Notes under the pieces: generated by a model
What the model saw: the letters and a program-made list of their open reading frames with translations, nothing else
Told to the model about the DNA's origin: nothing
Databases searched by the model: none
Position numbers and translations under genes: made by a program
From: Eriocheir sinensis
Lineage: Eukaryota > Arthropoda > Malacostraca > Decapoda > Varunidae
NCBI RefSeq assembly: GCF_024679095.1
Contig: NC_066571.1
Location: 2,858,283-2,922,282 of the forward strand
Direction: 5' to 3'
DNA: 64,000 bases
Shown: positions 10,250 through 19,940 of the stretch, in pieces
Layout: each line of letters opens with the position of its first letter
Numbering within the stretch: the first letter of the stretch is position 1

Positions 10250-10640
10250 GCGACCCCGACCCCCTTCCCCCAACAGCCCCAGTCCCCCTTCCTACCTTCC
10301 CCCGCTCCCCTGTTCCCCCCTCGCCTTGCCCCTCAACACCCAACTCCCCTGCTTCCCGCCACTTCCCCAGTCACTCCTGTCCCCCTTCCCCCAACATACC
10401 CTGTCCCCCTTCCCCCTTACCCCGCTTTCCTGTTCCCCCCTCGCCTTGCCCCTCAACAGCGATATTAGGTGGGGTTAGATACACGGGAGCTTAGGGTCAA
10501 AGGAGCTGCCTAGTACAGGCCTACCGGCCTCTTGTACACTCTTGCGTTCTTATGTTCTTATGTTCTTAACTCCCAACTCCCCTGCTTCCCGCCACTCCCC
10601 CCACCCCCACCCCCCAGCTCCCAGCCCCTCACTTTCCACC
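10250..10640. repeat. C-rich tandem duplication, 120-bp period
   Basis: TGTTCCCCCCTCGCCTTG occurs at 10311 and 10431, followed in both by CCCCTCAACA. The continuation CCAACTCCCCTGCTTCCCGC is intact after the first copy (from about 10331). After the second copy it is split by an inserted element and resumes near 10572. Confidence 0.85.
10459..10571 (+). mobile_element. Inserted element with (TTCTTATG)n tail
   Basis: About 113 bp are present here and absent from the paralogous 120-bp unit upstream, so the boundaries are set by an empty site. The element contains ACAGGCCTACCGGCCTCTTG and ends in GTTCTTATGTTCTTATG-type 8-base repeats. Eight-base 3' tails of this kind are typical of CR1-type LINEs and elements they mobilise. 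A second fragment lies at 13472-13523. Confidence 0.65.
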
Positions 10641-10684
10641 TACTCAACCATGAGTGTACTGATGGAAAACAAGGCTGAAGAGGG

Positions 10685-10686
<2 letters not shown>

Positions 10687-10725
<39 letters not shown>

Positions 10726-10822
10726 GTGTGTGTGTGTGTTAGCGCGCTGTTCTATGCATTCACACACACACAAACACAAACATTCACAGCATCAACAACA
10801 GTCAAACACACACACACACACC
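10687..10822. repeat. (TG)n followed by shorter (CA)n tracts
   Basis: A (TG)n tract of about 53 bp with one interruption (10687-10739), then CACACACAAACACAAAC and a (CA)n tract near 10805-10820. The opposite dinucleotides could pair as an imperfect hairpin. Confidence 0.85.
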
Positions 10823-10859
10823 AAAAAAAAGACAGAAACAGGACAGCTGGATTAATGTT

Positions 10860-11610
10860 ATGTCAGAGAGAGAGAGAGAGAGAAGGGGGGAGGGCAGTGT
10901 GGCGTGAACGGTGCCTACAGGGATTGGTTAGGCTGTGGCTGCTGGTTATCTATTGCTATTATTGGCGTGGACGAACCCGGAGGAGAGGAGAGAGAGGGAG
11001 GGAAGGAAAGGAGGGGAGAGGGAGGAGGAGGAGGAGGAGGAGGAGGGGGAATCGCGCTCTCTGAAATGAACGAGAGAAAAGCGTGATGGTTGTTGGAAGG
11101 GAGGAGGAGGAGGAGGAGGAGGAGGAGGAGGGGGAGGTACATTATGGGGGGGGGGGGTAGTTGAAGGAGGAATCTTGTCTGGGATGAAAACTCCAGCGCG
11201 GGAATATTGCCTTATAGGGAGACGCCAATGAATGGAGGAAAGGGAGAGGGAGGGAGGGAAGGGAGGGGAATGGATGGCCCCCTACCTCTCTCCCTCCGTC
11301 TCATTCTCTCCCCTTCCCTCTCTCTCTCTCTCTCTCCTCCCTCTCGCTCTGGACGTAAGGAAAAGGATGTACAGTGAAAGGAAAATAAAGGGAGGGAGAA
11401 GGGCGGGGAAGGGTGAAGTCAGGAGGAAAAGTTGGTAAAGGATCGAGTCATGGAGTCACCCACCGGAAAGGGAGGAAGAAAGGGAGAGCAAACAGGGGGC
11501 GAAGGGATGCTGGGGGAAGGGAGGGGGAGAGGAGAGGAAGGGGGGGGGGCAGAGGAAGGAGGGGATGGACGAGGCGGCACGTATACGGTTAGCCAATAAT
11601 GTAAACCCTA
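10860..11610. repeat. Purine-rich region with (GA)n and (GGA)n
   Basis: (AG)n is at 10865-10882 and (GGA)n at about 11020-11048 and 11098-11130. A CT tract lies at 11317-11345, and diffuse GGGAGG repeats run to about 11560. No gene is recognised. Confidence 0.8.
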
Positions 11611-11621
11611 ACCAAACCACG

Positions 11622-12006
11622 TGAGGAAATATGAAAACTCTGCTGAACACACTCCGTTGACAAATAGCAACATTCAGTCTCTCTAATTATCGTTCATTCT
11701 CTTCTTGGTCTCTCAAAAGGTAGTACATACTTTTTTACCACTTTGATCACGGAGTCTTTCTTAGGGTATTGAGATGGGTCTTTTTTTAACGTTCCTGAGC
11801 CTATGAAGAAATATGAAAACTGCAATAAAATACCTCATTGACAGATAACAACGTCCAGTGCCTCTAGTTAACGTTCATTCTCTGTTCGGTCGGTGGTACA
11901 TACTTTTTTGGCCAGCGGGACCATGGCGCCTTTCTTTGGGTATTGAGATGAAGCTTTTTTCACGTCCCGTCGCTCCTGGATCCCCGGCGTGAAGGAATAT
12001 GATAGC
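11622..12006. repeat. Two tandem units of about 185 bp plus a partial third
   Basis: GARGAAATATGAAAAC starts at 11622 and 11805, and GAAGGAATATGATAG follows at 11991 (periods 183 and 186). Both full units also share ACGTTCATTCTC or its variant, GGTACATACTTTTTT and GGGTATTGAGATG. Confidence 0.85.
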
Positions 12007-12299
12007 CAGCCCTCACGCTCCACAGGATAGCCCGCCGCGCCCGCCGTCCCTCTCCCTCCCTCAGACCCTCACTTACTCCTTCCTTTCATACTGTTGATCC
12101 TTCCCTCCCTCGCCTCCCGATCCTACAGCCCTTCCCAACTTTGAACTCCCTTCTCTCGCTGATTCCTTCCTTCCTTCATACTCTTCATCATTCCCTCAGA
12201 GGTTTTAGATTTTGGAAAATATAATCAATTTCTTTTACTGTTTATTTTGCTAGCTTGTTGTCCTTTTCCTTGTTTTTTTCTCTTCTTCCACATCTGGAT
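12007..12299. other. CT-rich spacer
   Basis: Diffuse CCCTTCC-type pyrimidine sequence with a weak repetition of ACTCCTTCCTTTCATAC. No feature is recognised. Confidence 0.5.
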
Positions 12300-12619
12300 T
12301 AAGGTTTGTTTATTTATTTCCTGATCCTCTCGTCTCCTTTATCCTGTCATCATTCCCTGCTCTTTTTTTTTTCTCCTTAACTATCCATCACTATATCAGT
12401 CTCTTTGTATTTTCTATTTTACCTTCGTCTCTCCATTCCTCTTCTTCTAATAATCCTCTCTTTGTTCCCTGATTTACTCTCTCCCATAGTGTCCATCAGG
12501 CTTAGTATCATTTTCCTTTTTTTCATACTCTGCCTCCCATCGTTTCCAATTCCCCTGATAATCCACCACACTACCTCATTCCTTCTTTCCTCGTTCCCTA
12601 ATTGTCCCGCTGTATCCAC
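12300..12619. repeat. Duplicated 300-bp pyrimidine-rich segment, copy 2
   Basis: Collinear with 9210-9495 (same orientation, about 3.1 kb away), with scattered substitutions and short indels. Copy 2 ends at CCGCTGTATCCA, the same point where copy 1 passes into its 117-bp array, and has no array of its own. Confidence 0.8.
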
Positions 12620-12894
12620 ATTCTCCATAAAATCCTTCTATACTCCCTCGCCTTTTATTTGCTGTTTACTGTTTGTGGGATAGTCCACCTCATTGCCGCA
12701 TTTCTTTCTCGTTTCCTCTCCACCGCGCCGACGTGTTCTAACTCTTTATATTAGAATCATGTTTTGCTTTTCCTTATACCTTCTTTTTATCACTGAATCT
12801 TCCCTTCCTTATTTTTAGTTTGCGCGTTCGTCCTCCTTCGTGTTAGTTTTCTCGTCTCTGGTTTTTATTTTGTCTCTCCGTTTTCGCCATATTT
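12620..12894. other. Pyrimidine-rich spacer
   Basis: Mixed CT-rich DNA with no recognised feature. It leads into the 34-bp array through ATTTCAG|GTAAGCC. Confidence 0.5.
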
Positions 12895-13268
12895 CAGGTA
12901 AGCCATTCACCTCATTTTCCTCATTCTTCTGGTAAACCATTCACCTCATTTTCCTCATTCTTCTGGTAAACCATTCACCTCATTTTCCTCATTCTTCAGG
13001 TAAACCATTCACCTCATTTTCCTCATTCTTCAGGTAAACCATTCACCTCATTTTCCTCATTCTTCAGGTAAACCATTCACCTCATTTTCCTCATTCTTCA
13101 GGTAAACCATTCACCTCATTTTCCTTATTCTTCAGGTAAACCATTCACCTCATTTTCATCATTCTTCAGGTAAACCATTCACCTCATTTTCGCCATTCTT
13201 CAGGTAAACCATTCACCTCATTTTCCTCATTCTTCAGGTAAGCCATTCACCTCATTTTCGTCATTCTT
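12895..13268 (+). repeat. 34-bp minisatellite, 11 units, each with CAG|GTAA
   Basis: Units start at 12895 and then every 34 bp to 13235. The consensus is CAGGTAAACCATTCAC followed by CTCATTTTCCTCATTCTT. Reading across a unit boundary gives a pyrimidine-rich run, CAG, then GTAAAC. Units two and three read CTGGTAAAC instead. Degenerate units continue to about 13350. There are no unique spacers, so this is not a CRISPR array. Confidence 0.95.
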
Positions 13269-13471
13269 CACTTCATTTTCTCCATCCTTAAGGTAATCCA
13301 TTCACTTTTTTTCGTCACTTTCACTCCATTTTCCCCATTCTGTAGGTAGTTAAGCATGCCATTAATTTCACTTTCGTCATTCCTCGCTTATTTCCTCCAT
13401 TGTTCAGTTGCCGATCACTTAATTTTCGTCATTCTTTACTTCATTATTCCACTTCTTCATGTAAGCTATTC

Positions 13472-13523
13472 ACAGGCCAACCATCCTCTTGCAGACTCCT
13501 TACGTTCTTATGTTCTTATGTTC
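13472..13523 (+). mobile_element. Fragment of the (TTCTTATG)n-tailed element
   Basis: ACAGGCCAACCATCCTCTTG, then GACTCCTTACG and a TTCTTATGTTCTTATGTTC tail, match the 3' part of the element at 10459-10571. It lacks the 5' half. Confidence 0.6.
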
Positions 13524-14023
13524 ATCAACCTGAAAACATATGCCGTTCTTTTCAATTGCTTTCCATTACCCATTTTCCTTATTCCCCATTCCTTAATACT
13601 CTCCACACCTCCTCTCTCCCTCTTCACTACCCTTAATTCTCTCCGCTGCTCTCATTCCACCGATAACTTCCCTAGCCTTTACCGTTCATATTTTCACCCT
13701 TCCTCCGATCCACCAACCATTTCCCCCGGTACCCCCCCCCATCCCCCGCCTCCCTGTTCCCACATTCCTTACATGGCGCGCAGCTTCTCAATACCTCTGT
13801 AACATTTTTCTTCCGTGCCCTCGCCAACCATCGCTACTTCCTCTTCCTCGTTCCTCTTCCTGCAGTATTTCCACTCCCTAGCAAAGGTAAGGGTGGGGAT
13901 ATACGCTATAGCTGCGCGTGGTCTCGGTGCTCATCTCCGTTGCATTGTACCTTGAGACTTAGAACCTCTTAGAATCTTCAATCTCCTCAGGCATGACTTC
14001 AATTTCCGTTTTCTTCATGTGAG
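13524..14023. other. Pyrimidine-rich to mixed spacer
   Basis: CT-rich to about 13870, then mixed sequence that may be upstream remains of the reverse-transcriptase relic. No intact gene. Confidence 0.45.
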
Positions 14024-14285
14024 ATGGAACTTAATCCCGTGACTGCAGATCTCCTACAAGAAGACATCACCAAGCTACAGGAATGGAACAAAAAGTGGCT
14101 GCTACAGTTCAGTGAAGAAAAATATAAATTCATGCACCTTGGGAGGGGATATCCAGCACACCAATACCACATGGGAAACACTCCACTATCCACCAGAGGC
14201 AGAGAAAGACCTGGGAGTATGTTATGTTACCAGGTTACCAGTAAAGGCCAAATCAGTGCCAATCGCAGCGGACGGGTAAACTTTT
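14024..14285 (+). pseudogene. Non-LTR retrotransposon reverse-transcriptase relic
   Basis: The frame from about 14024 encodes LLQEDITKLQEWNKKW, then LLQFSEEKYKFMHLGRG and a YHMG. This matches the C-terminal part of the reverse-transcriptase domain of CR1/Jockey-like LINEs, where a D-L-x-x-L-x-x-W helix is followed by W-x-x-x-F-x-x-x-K-C-x-x-M-H-x-G. The conserved Cys is Tyr here. The expected next motif, EKDLGV, is present but in another frame, which places a frameshift near 14170-14195. Only about 85 codons remain, with no endonuclease domain and no catalytic FADD box. It is a dead fragment, and the family assignment within non-LTR elements is tentative. Confidence 0.75.
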
Positions 14286-14514
14286 TTAGGATGTATATTA
14301 ATATTTTTTTTCGTGTTTTGTATGGCATCCCCGAGGAGCTGTTTCTCTCACGACCTTCCTTTTCCTTTTTTTTATTCACCTGTCGCCTCCATGTCCTCGC
14401 CAGCGGATATTTGTGAGTGAATTGCTGCACATCACCACACACAAATAAAAATGATTTATGACTAAAGAATTAAGTCAAGGAGATTGATTTATAAGGGAAA
14501 GGTGAAGGGCCGGG

Positions 14515-14900
14515 GTGGTTGTTACATGGGAGTGGAGCATGGGTGGGTCTTAGCAGGGGAACAGTGGTGGTTGCCTGGTAGAGGAGTACAGGTAAAGTTT
14601 GGCAGGGAGGCAGGGGTGATTATTTGGCAGGAGGAGCAGGGATAGAGCTTAGCAACGGGACATGGATGGTTATTTGGCAGGAGGAGCAGGGATAGAGCTT
14701 AGGAAGGGGACATGGATGGTTATTTGGCAAGGTAGCATGAGTAAAGTTATGCAGGGGAGACAGGGGTGTTGACTTGACAGGGGGCCATGGGTGAAGCTTG
14801 GTAGGGAGAGCAGGGGTGGTGATTTGAAAGGGGTTCATGGGTAGAGCTTGCTGGGAAGGGAGAACATGTGTAGAGCTTGGCAAAGGGGGGAGGGGGTCAG
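14515..14900. repeat. 50-bp minisatellite, about 7 diverged units
   Basis: Units start at 14521, 14571, 14621, 14671, 14721, 14771 and 14821, exactly 50 bp apart. The best units read TATTTGGCAGGAGGAGCAGG followed by GATAGAGCTTAG and GGGACATGGATGGT. Confidence 0.9.
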
Positions 14901-14998
14901 GAGGGGGCATATTAGAGCTTGCTATAGGTGGGCGGGGAGGGGGGGGGAGGGGGCACTCGGCAAGTCATCTATTGCTTTTGTTCCGGATATCACTTGGT

Positions 14999-15000
<2 letters not shown>

Positions 15001-15078
<78 letters not shown>
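15001..15078. repeat. (CA)39
   Basis: A perfect 78-bp CA tract followed by C-rich CCCCAC repeats to about 15135. Confidence 0.95.
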
Positions 15079-15081
<3 letters not shown>

Positions 15082-15164
15082 CCCCCACACCTATCCCCCA
15101 CCCCCACTCACCCCCCACCCCCCCACCCCCACCCACGAGACAGAGACACACGGAGGCTGTCATC

Positions 15165-15500
15165 TGTTCTCAGGTGATTAATTAACTCGGCCGCCACAGC
15201 AGGTGAGCTTCGTCAGGTACCCACGTCCCCGCCAGCCTCCCCCTCGTCGTCGCCCGCGTCGTCAAAGGCGGCCCCATATAAGGGTTAATGTGGTGTCGTT
15301 CCGGTCTGGCGTGGCTTGGGATTACGTCACCTGGCCACGTATTAATTAATCCAGGTGGCGCGGACAGGTGCAGGGTCCGGCCTCTCATCAGCCACCTGCC
15401 GCGGCCACAAATTGCCTGTGTATTGGTGCCGTGGGTCCTCCGGTGCCCCGTGTCACCAGTGTTGGCTTGAGGTGTTGGGTCCGAGTGTTGTCTCCGTGGC
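15165..15500. promoter_or_regulatory. E-box and homeodomain-motif cluster
   Basis: Six CAGGTG/CACCTG hexamers lie at 15171, 15200, 15328, 15352, 15365 and 15393. ATTAATTAA-type sites flank them (15178 and 15341), and CATATAAG lies near 15275. The stretch is complex, CpG-containing and not tandemly repeated. This composition fits a cis-regulatory island, but CAGGTG is common across the window, so the reading is tentative. Confidence 0.3.
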
Positions 15501-15896
15501 GGCACCCCTGGCAGTATCTTGATTTGTGTTGATTTCCTTTAGCAATGTTTCTCCTTTCCCCCAACTCTATGTATGTCTCACTTCTTTCTTTTCTTCAACG
15601 TTTTCTTAACTGCATATAACCTTTCCTACGATGCAATAATCAAATATAGTTGGTGATGACTCCTTGACTCACAGAAAAAGAGTGGAGTGGATAGGGAATA
15701 CAGGATTACGTAAAGGAGGAAAGCGCGAGGAGGAATAGGAGGAAAAGCAGAAACGGAGGAGGAGGAGGAGGAAGAGGAAGAGGAAGAGAAGGAGGAGCAG
15801 GAGAAAGGGGGGAGGGGACGAGTACGAGGATGTCATAATTAAAAGTAGAAACAAAAGTGAAATGAATGCCAATATATCAATGATGATAACGAATGC
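15501..15896. other. Mixed spacer with a (GGA)n-like tract
   Basis: AT-rich DNA, then GGAGGAGGAGGAAGAGG-type purine repeats at about 15720-15810. No gene is recognised. Confidence 0.6.

Positions 15897-15981
<85 letters not shown>
15897..15981. repeat. (TAA)n
   Basis: A perfect trinucleotide tract of about 85 bp, giving Asn or Ile runs that are not genes. Confidence 0.95.
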
Positions 15982-15984
<3 letters not shown>

Positions 15985-16239
15985 CATCCCACTAGGTCTT
16001 GGCACCAGGTAAGCCAAAGGGTGACTCACGCTCGACTCACCTTTCCACGCATAAAACTTCCTTTCGGCGCCGACTGAACAAATTCCACACACCTTCGCGG
16101 CCCTGAGTCACCTTCATTAGCGGCGGCAGGTGAGCGACACGTGGCGGCGCTTAACACCCCTAATGCTTGCCTGCGAGGGCCTTCGTGGTGAAGGACGAGA
16201 CAGGACGAGTAAATCAGAGCAGCGGCGCCGTCACTCAGC
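15982..16239. other. Complex CpG-containing DNA
   Basis: Balanced sequence with a strong donor-like CAG|GTAAGCC at 16008/16009. No exon can be defined upstream because (TAA)n intervenes. Confidence 0.4.
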
Positions 16240-16765
16240 CAGTCACTCACGGCGGGCCCTCTCCCTCCCCCTCTACCAGTCAGTCAGACAGCGCTCCCCT
16301 TCCCCCAGTCAGTCATGGTGCCCGCTTCACAGTCAGTCGCGGGTCAGTTTGTCCAACACTCCATCACTGCCACTTAGATTCAGGTCAGGCAGGTCCCGCG
16401 TCAGTCAGTCAGTCAATCGCTCACTCTCACTAACATTTTCAGGTCAGCAGGTTCCGAGTTAGTCAGTCAGTCAATCAGTCAGTAGGTTAGTCACTCCGTC
16501 TCTGCCACTCACATTCAGGTCAATCAGGTTCAGTGCCAGTTAGTCAGTCAGTCAGTCTGTTAGTCAATCACTCACTCGGTAACTGTCACTCAAAGATTTA
16601 GGTCAGTCATGCATAATCAGTAAGTCTGTCAATCATTCATGTATTTGATTTTTCTTCTGTCTGAGTTTATAGTTTACTTTTGTCTCGTTTATGTAGAAAA
16701 AAAAAGAAGGCACTCACGGTCTCAGTCAGTCAGCCAGTCAGTCAGTCATTTAGTTAGTCAGGCAT
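16240..16765. repeat. (CAGT)n tetranucleotide field
   Basis: Decayed CAGT/CACT units interleaved with recurring TTCAGGTCAG and CACTCTCAC segments, giving a loose higher-order period near 60-70 bp. Confidence 0.8.
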
Positions 16766-17104
16766 GTTTCTTTTTTTTTTGTATATTTATTTATATGTTT
16801 TTAATTTATTTAATTTATTTATTTATTCATCTTTCTATTTTGAGTGTGTGTGCATTAACATTTTCTTGTCGCATCCGAGTCGAGGAGGAAAACAAGAAAT
16901 AAAGGAAAAATAAAAAGAGGGAGTGAGTCGCCTCGCTCGGATGTCCGTTGTCTGTCTGTTGGTAGAACGTCGTGGCGTGTTTTCCTCCCTTGATTTCCTC
17001 CCAGTTTGATTTTCCTCGATGGTGACGTGACGCTCCAATCCTTTTTTTTTTTTTTTTTTGCTTCCTGTAGTCACTCGCTGCTTTCCCCGTTTTTTTTTTT
17101 TATC
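16766..17104. other. T-rich spacer
   Basis: Contains T homopolymers at about 17041-17059 and 17089-17101 and mixed DNA between. No gene is recognised. Confidence 0.55.
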
Positions 17105-17590
17105 TCCTTTTCCATTTCCTTTTATTTTCATTTTGTGCTTGTTTATATTTATATATTCACTTGTTTTTATTTACATTTTCTATTAGCTTTTCTTTAATTT
17201 CCTCATTTCTTTTCATTTATATTTTCCCATTTTTTATTTACATTTTCCCAGTTGTTTTCATCTCTATTTTCCACTTATTTTTATATCCTTTTTTCTCTGT
17301 TTGTTTTTATTTATATTCTCCGTTACTTTTCATCTCCATTTCCCATTTGTTTTTATTTGCGACACCATTTACATTTTCTAGCTGTATTTGTTTTTTCTCC
17401 CATTTGTTATAATTCACATTTTCCATTCGTTTTTTTCTTCATTTTTCATCTGTTTCTATATCCCTGTGCTCAAGATCTTTTGCCATTTAGACTCTTCAGT
17501 TCTCATTTCTTTACTATTCTCTTTGTTTTCTCTATGTTTATTTCCCCATTATCAAACTATTTCTTATATGCCTTTCCAATTTAAGTTATC
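17105..17590. repeat. Degenerate T-rich tandem repeat, about 28 bp
   Basis: Variants of CCATTTGTTTTTATTTATATTTTC recur throughout. Phe-rich frames across it are artefacts. Confidence 0.7.
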
Positions 17591-17620
17591 TTCTGTTTAT
17601 TTTCAAGCTTTTTTTTCCTT

Positions 17621-17921
<301 letters not shown>

Positions 17922-18735
17922 GTCTTCCTTTTATATATTTTGTTCCTATTTTTTCAGCTATTCTTTGTTCATCCTTTCCGTTTTGTTCTCTCCTTCATTT
18001 TCATATTCTTTCATCTCTTTATCTGTCTCCTCCCCATTCTTTTCCCCCTTCCCAACCCATCCCCGTTTTTTCTTTTCCCTCACCTATATTTTTCTTCCCT
18101 TGTCTCTTCCTGTCCTATCATTCTTTCGTCATACTCAAGCCTGCTTTTCCTTTTACATTTCTCTCTTCAATATTCTTTTTTTTTTGGTCTTCACTATATG
18201 CATATTCTCCAAATTTCCTCCCTTCCTGTTCCTTCACTTCTCTCCCCTTTCCTTTCATTTTCTTTCCTTTTCTTTCCTTTCATTCCCTTTACATTTCTAT
18301 TCTTTTCATCCCATCCCGTCCCTTACTTCCCATCCTCTTAACTCCCTTCTCATCCCCTCCCTTCCCCTCCCTTTCCTCCCTTATCTTTCTCCTTCTTTCC
18401 TTTCCCTACTCACTTCTCTTTTCTTTCTTTCCCTTCCCTTCCCTTTCCTTCTTTTCCCTTCCCTTCCCTTCCCTTAAATTTTCCTTCCCTTCCTTTCTCT
18501 TCATTTCCCTTACATCATATTTGTTGCCATCCCTTTCCTCCCCTTCCTTCCCTTCCCACCCCCTCCTTACCCTACCCTACCCTACCCAACTCTACCTTAC
18601 CCTACTCTACCCTTCCCTTCCCTTCCCTTCCCTTCCCCTCCTTCCCCTACCCTACCCTTACCCTACCCTACCCTACCCTACCCTACCCTACCCTACCCTA
18701 CCCTTCCCTTCCCATCCCTTCCCTTCCCTGTCACA
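17922..18735. repeat. Pyrimidine tract ending in (CCCTA)n and (CCCTT)n
   Basis: T- and CT-rich to about 18480, then CCTTCCCTTC repeats. From about 18565 to 18700 there are CCCTA pentamers mixed with CCCTT. The pentamer is not the arthropod telomere unit (TTAGG/CCTAA). Confidence 0.85.
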
Positions 18736-18823
18736 CGTTGAGGTTGTCCACATGTCACCTTTCTGGGACCACTTTTAGTTTGGTTATCATTGCTCTTGTG
18801 GGTATTTTTTGCTCCGTGTACGT

Positions 18824-18825
<2 letters not shown>

Positions 18826-18872
<47 letters not shown>

Positions 18873-18950
18873 TGTAAGTGTGTGTGTGAGTGTAAGTGTG
18901 TGTGTGAGTGAGTGTAAGTGTGTGTGAGTGAGTGTAAGTGTGTGTGTGTT

Positions 18951-18994
<44 letters not shown>

Positions 18995-18995
18995 C
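18826..18995. repeat. Compound (GT)n with GTGA/GTAA units
   Basis: Perfect (GT)n to 18870, then a repeated 16-20 bp pattern of GTGTGTGAGTGTAAGTG, then (GT)n again and a short (GA)n. Confidence 0.9.
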
Positions 18996-19066
18996 ATGAG
19001 GGTGGTCCAGGGTATCGTTCACCCTCTCAGTAGTAATCAAGCTCCTCTATTTAACCCTCGCAAGTG

Positions 19067-19069
<3 letters not shown>

Positions 19070-19146
<77 letters not shown>
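19070..19146. repeat. (CT)n
   Basis: A perfect 77-bp tract, preceded by 75 bases of complex DNA and followed by CT-rich sequence to about 19235. Confidence 0.95.
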
Positions 19147-19149
<3 letters not shown>

Positions 19150-19239
19150 CTCACCCTCTTTCTCTCCTTCCGTTCTTCCTCACCCCTGTCACTCTTCTCC
19201 CTCCCTCCCTTCACGCTACTCCCTGATCTTTCTCCCTTC

Positions 19240-19600
19240 TTTGATCGGGAAATTGAGGGTGAAGGCAATGGGGAAGGGAGAGAGAGGAGGGAAAGGGAGA
19301 AAGAGGAACAGGATGAAGGGTGAAGAGGGTGAAGGGGTTGAAAGGAGAGTAGTGTATGCGGGAGTTCGAACGTGGAGTAAAGGGGAGGCTTGTTTTGGGG
19401 GGTGGCGGAAGGTATGGGGTGAAGGGAGCGAAGGGGTGAAGGTGTGAAGGAGGATAAGGGATGGGATGAGACAGGAAGACGGATGCTGAGGAGGATTCTG
19501 ACATGAAAACAACAACAACAGCAGCAACAACAATAACACTACTACTACTACTACTACTACTACGACTACTACTACGACTACTACCAATAATAACAATACA
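19240..19600. repeat. GGTGAAGGG-type purine repeats, then (CAA)n and (CTA)n
   Basis: Degenerate GGGTGAAGGG repeats to about 19480, then CAACAACAAC (19506-19530) and CTACTA/CGACTA units to about 19585. Confidence 0.8.
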
Positions 19601-19899
19601 AATAATGATATCAATTCGTCAAGTAAGAAAAAGTAACTAGTAATTTATTTTAACAGGAGGAGATTCGAGTCTATTAAAGAGATTCACTCGGTTTTTACTC
19701 ATCTAAGATTTTATCATCACAAGAAAAAGAGCAAAAACAGGGAACGGAAGCTTCTTTGTGGCAGGGTCTGTAATTATTATGAAGAGACTCTACAAAACAC
19801 CACAGCGGGGAAGAAGAGTACCCAGGAAGCGAGATAGAGGGAAGAAAAGACGATATGGCGACGGTAATGTATTGCTGTGGTAGTAGTAGTAGTAGATAA

Positions 19900-19940
<41 letters not shown>

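Noticed and set aside
12895..13268. 34-bp array as a CRISPR
   Set aside because: The units are contiguous with no unique spacers, and the context is eukaryotic.
18565..18720. (CCCTA)n as an interstitial telomere
   Set aside because: Arthropod telomeres are usually TTAGG (CCTAA). These pentamers grade into CCCTT and look like an ordinary microsatellite.
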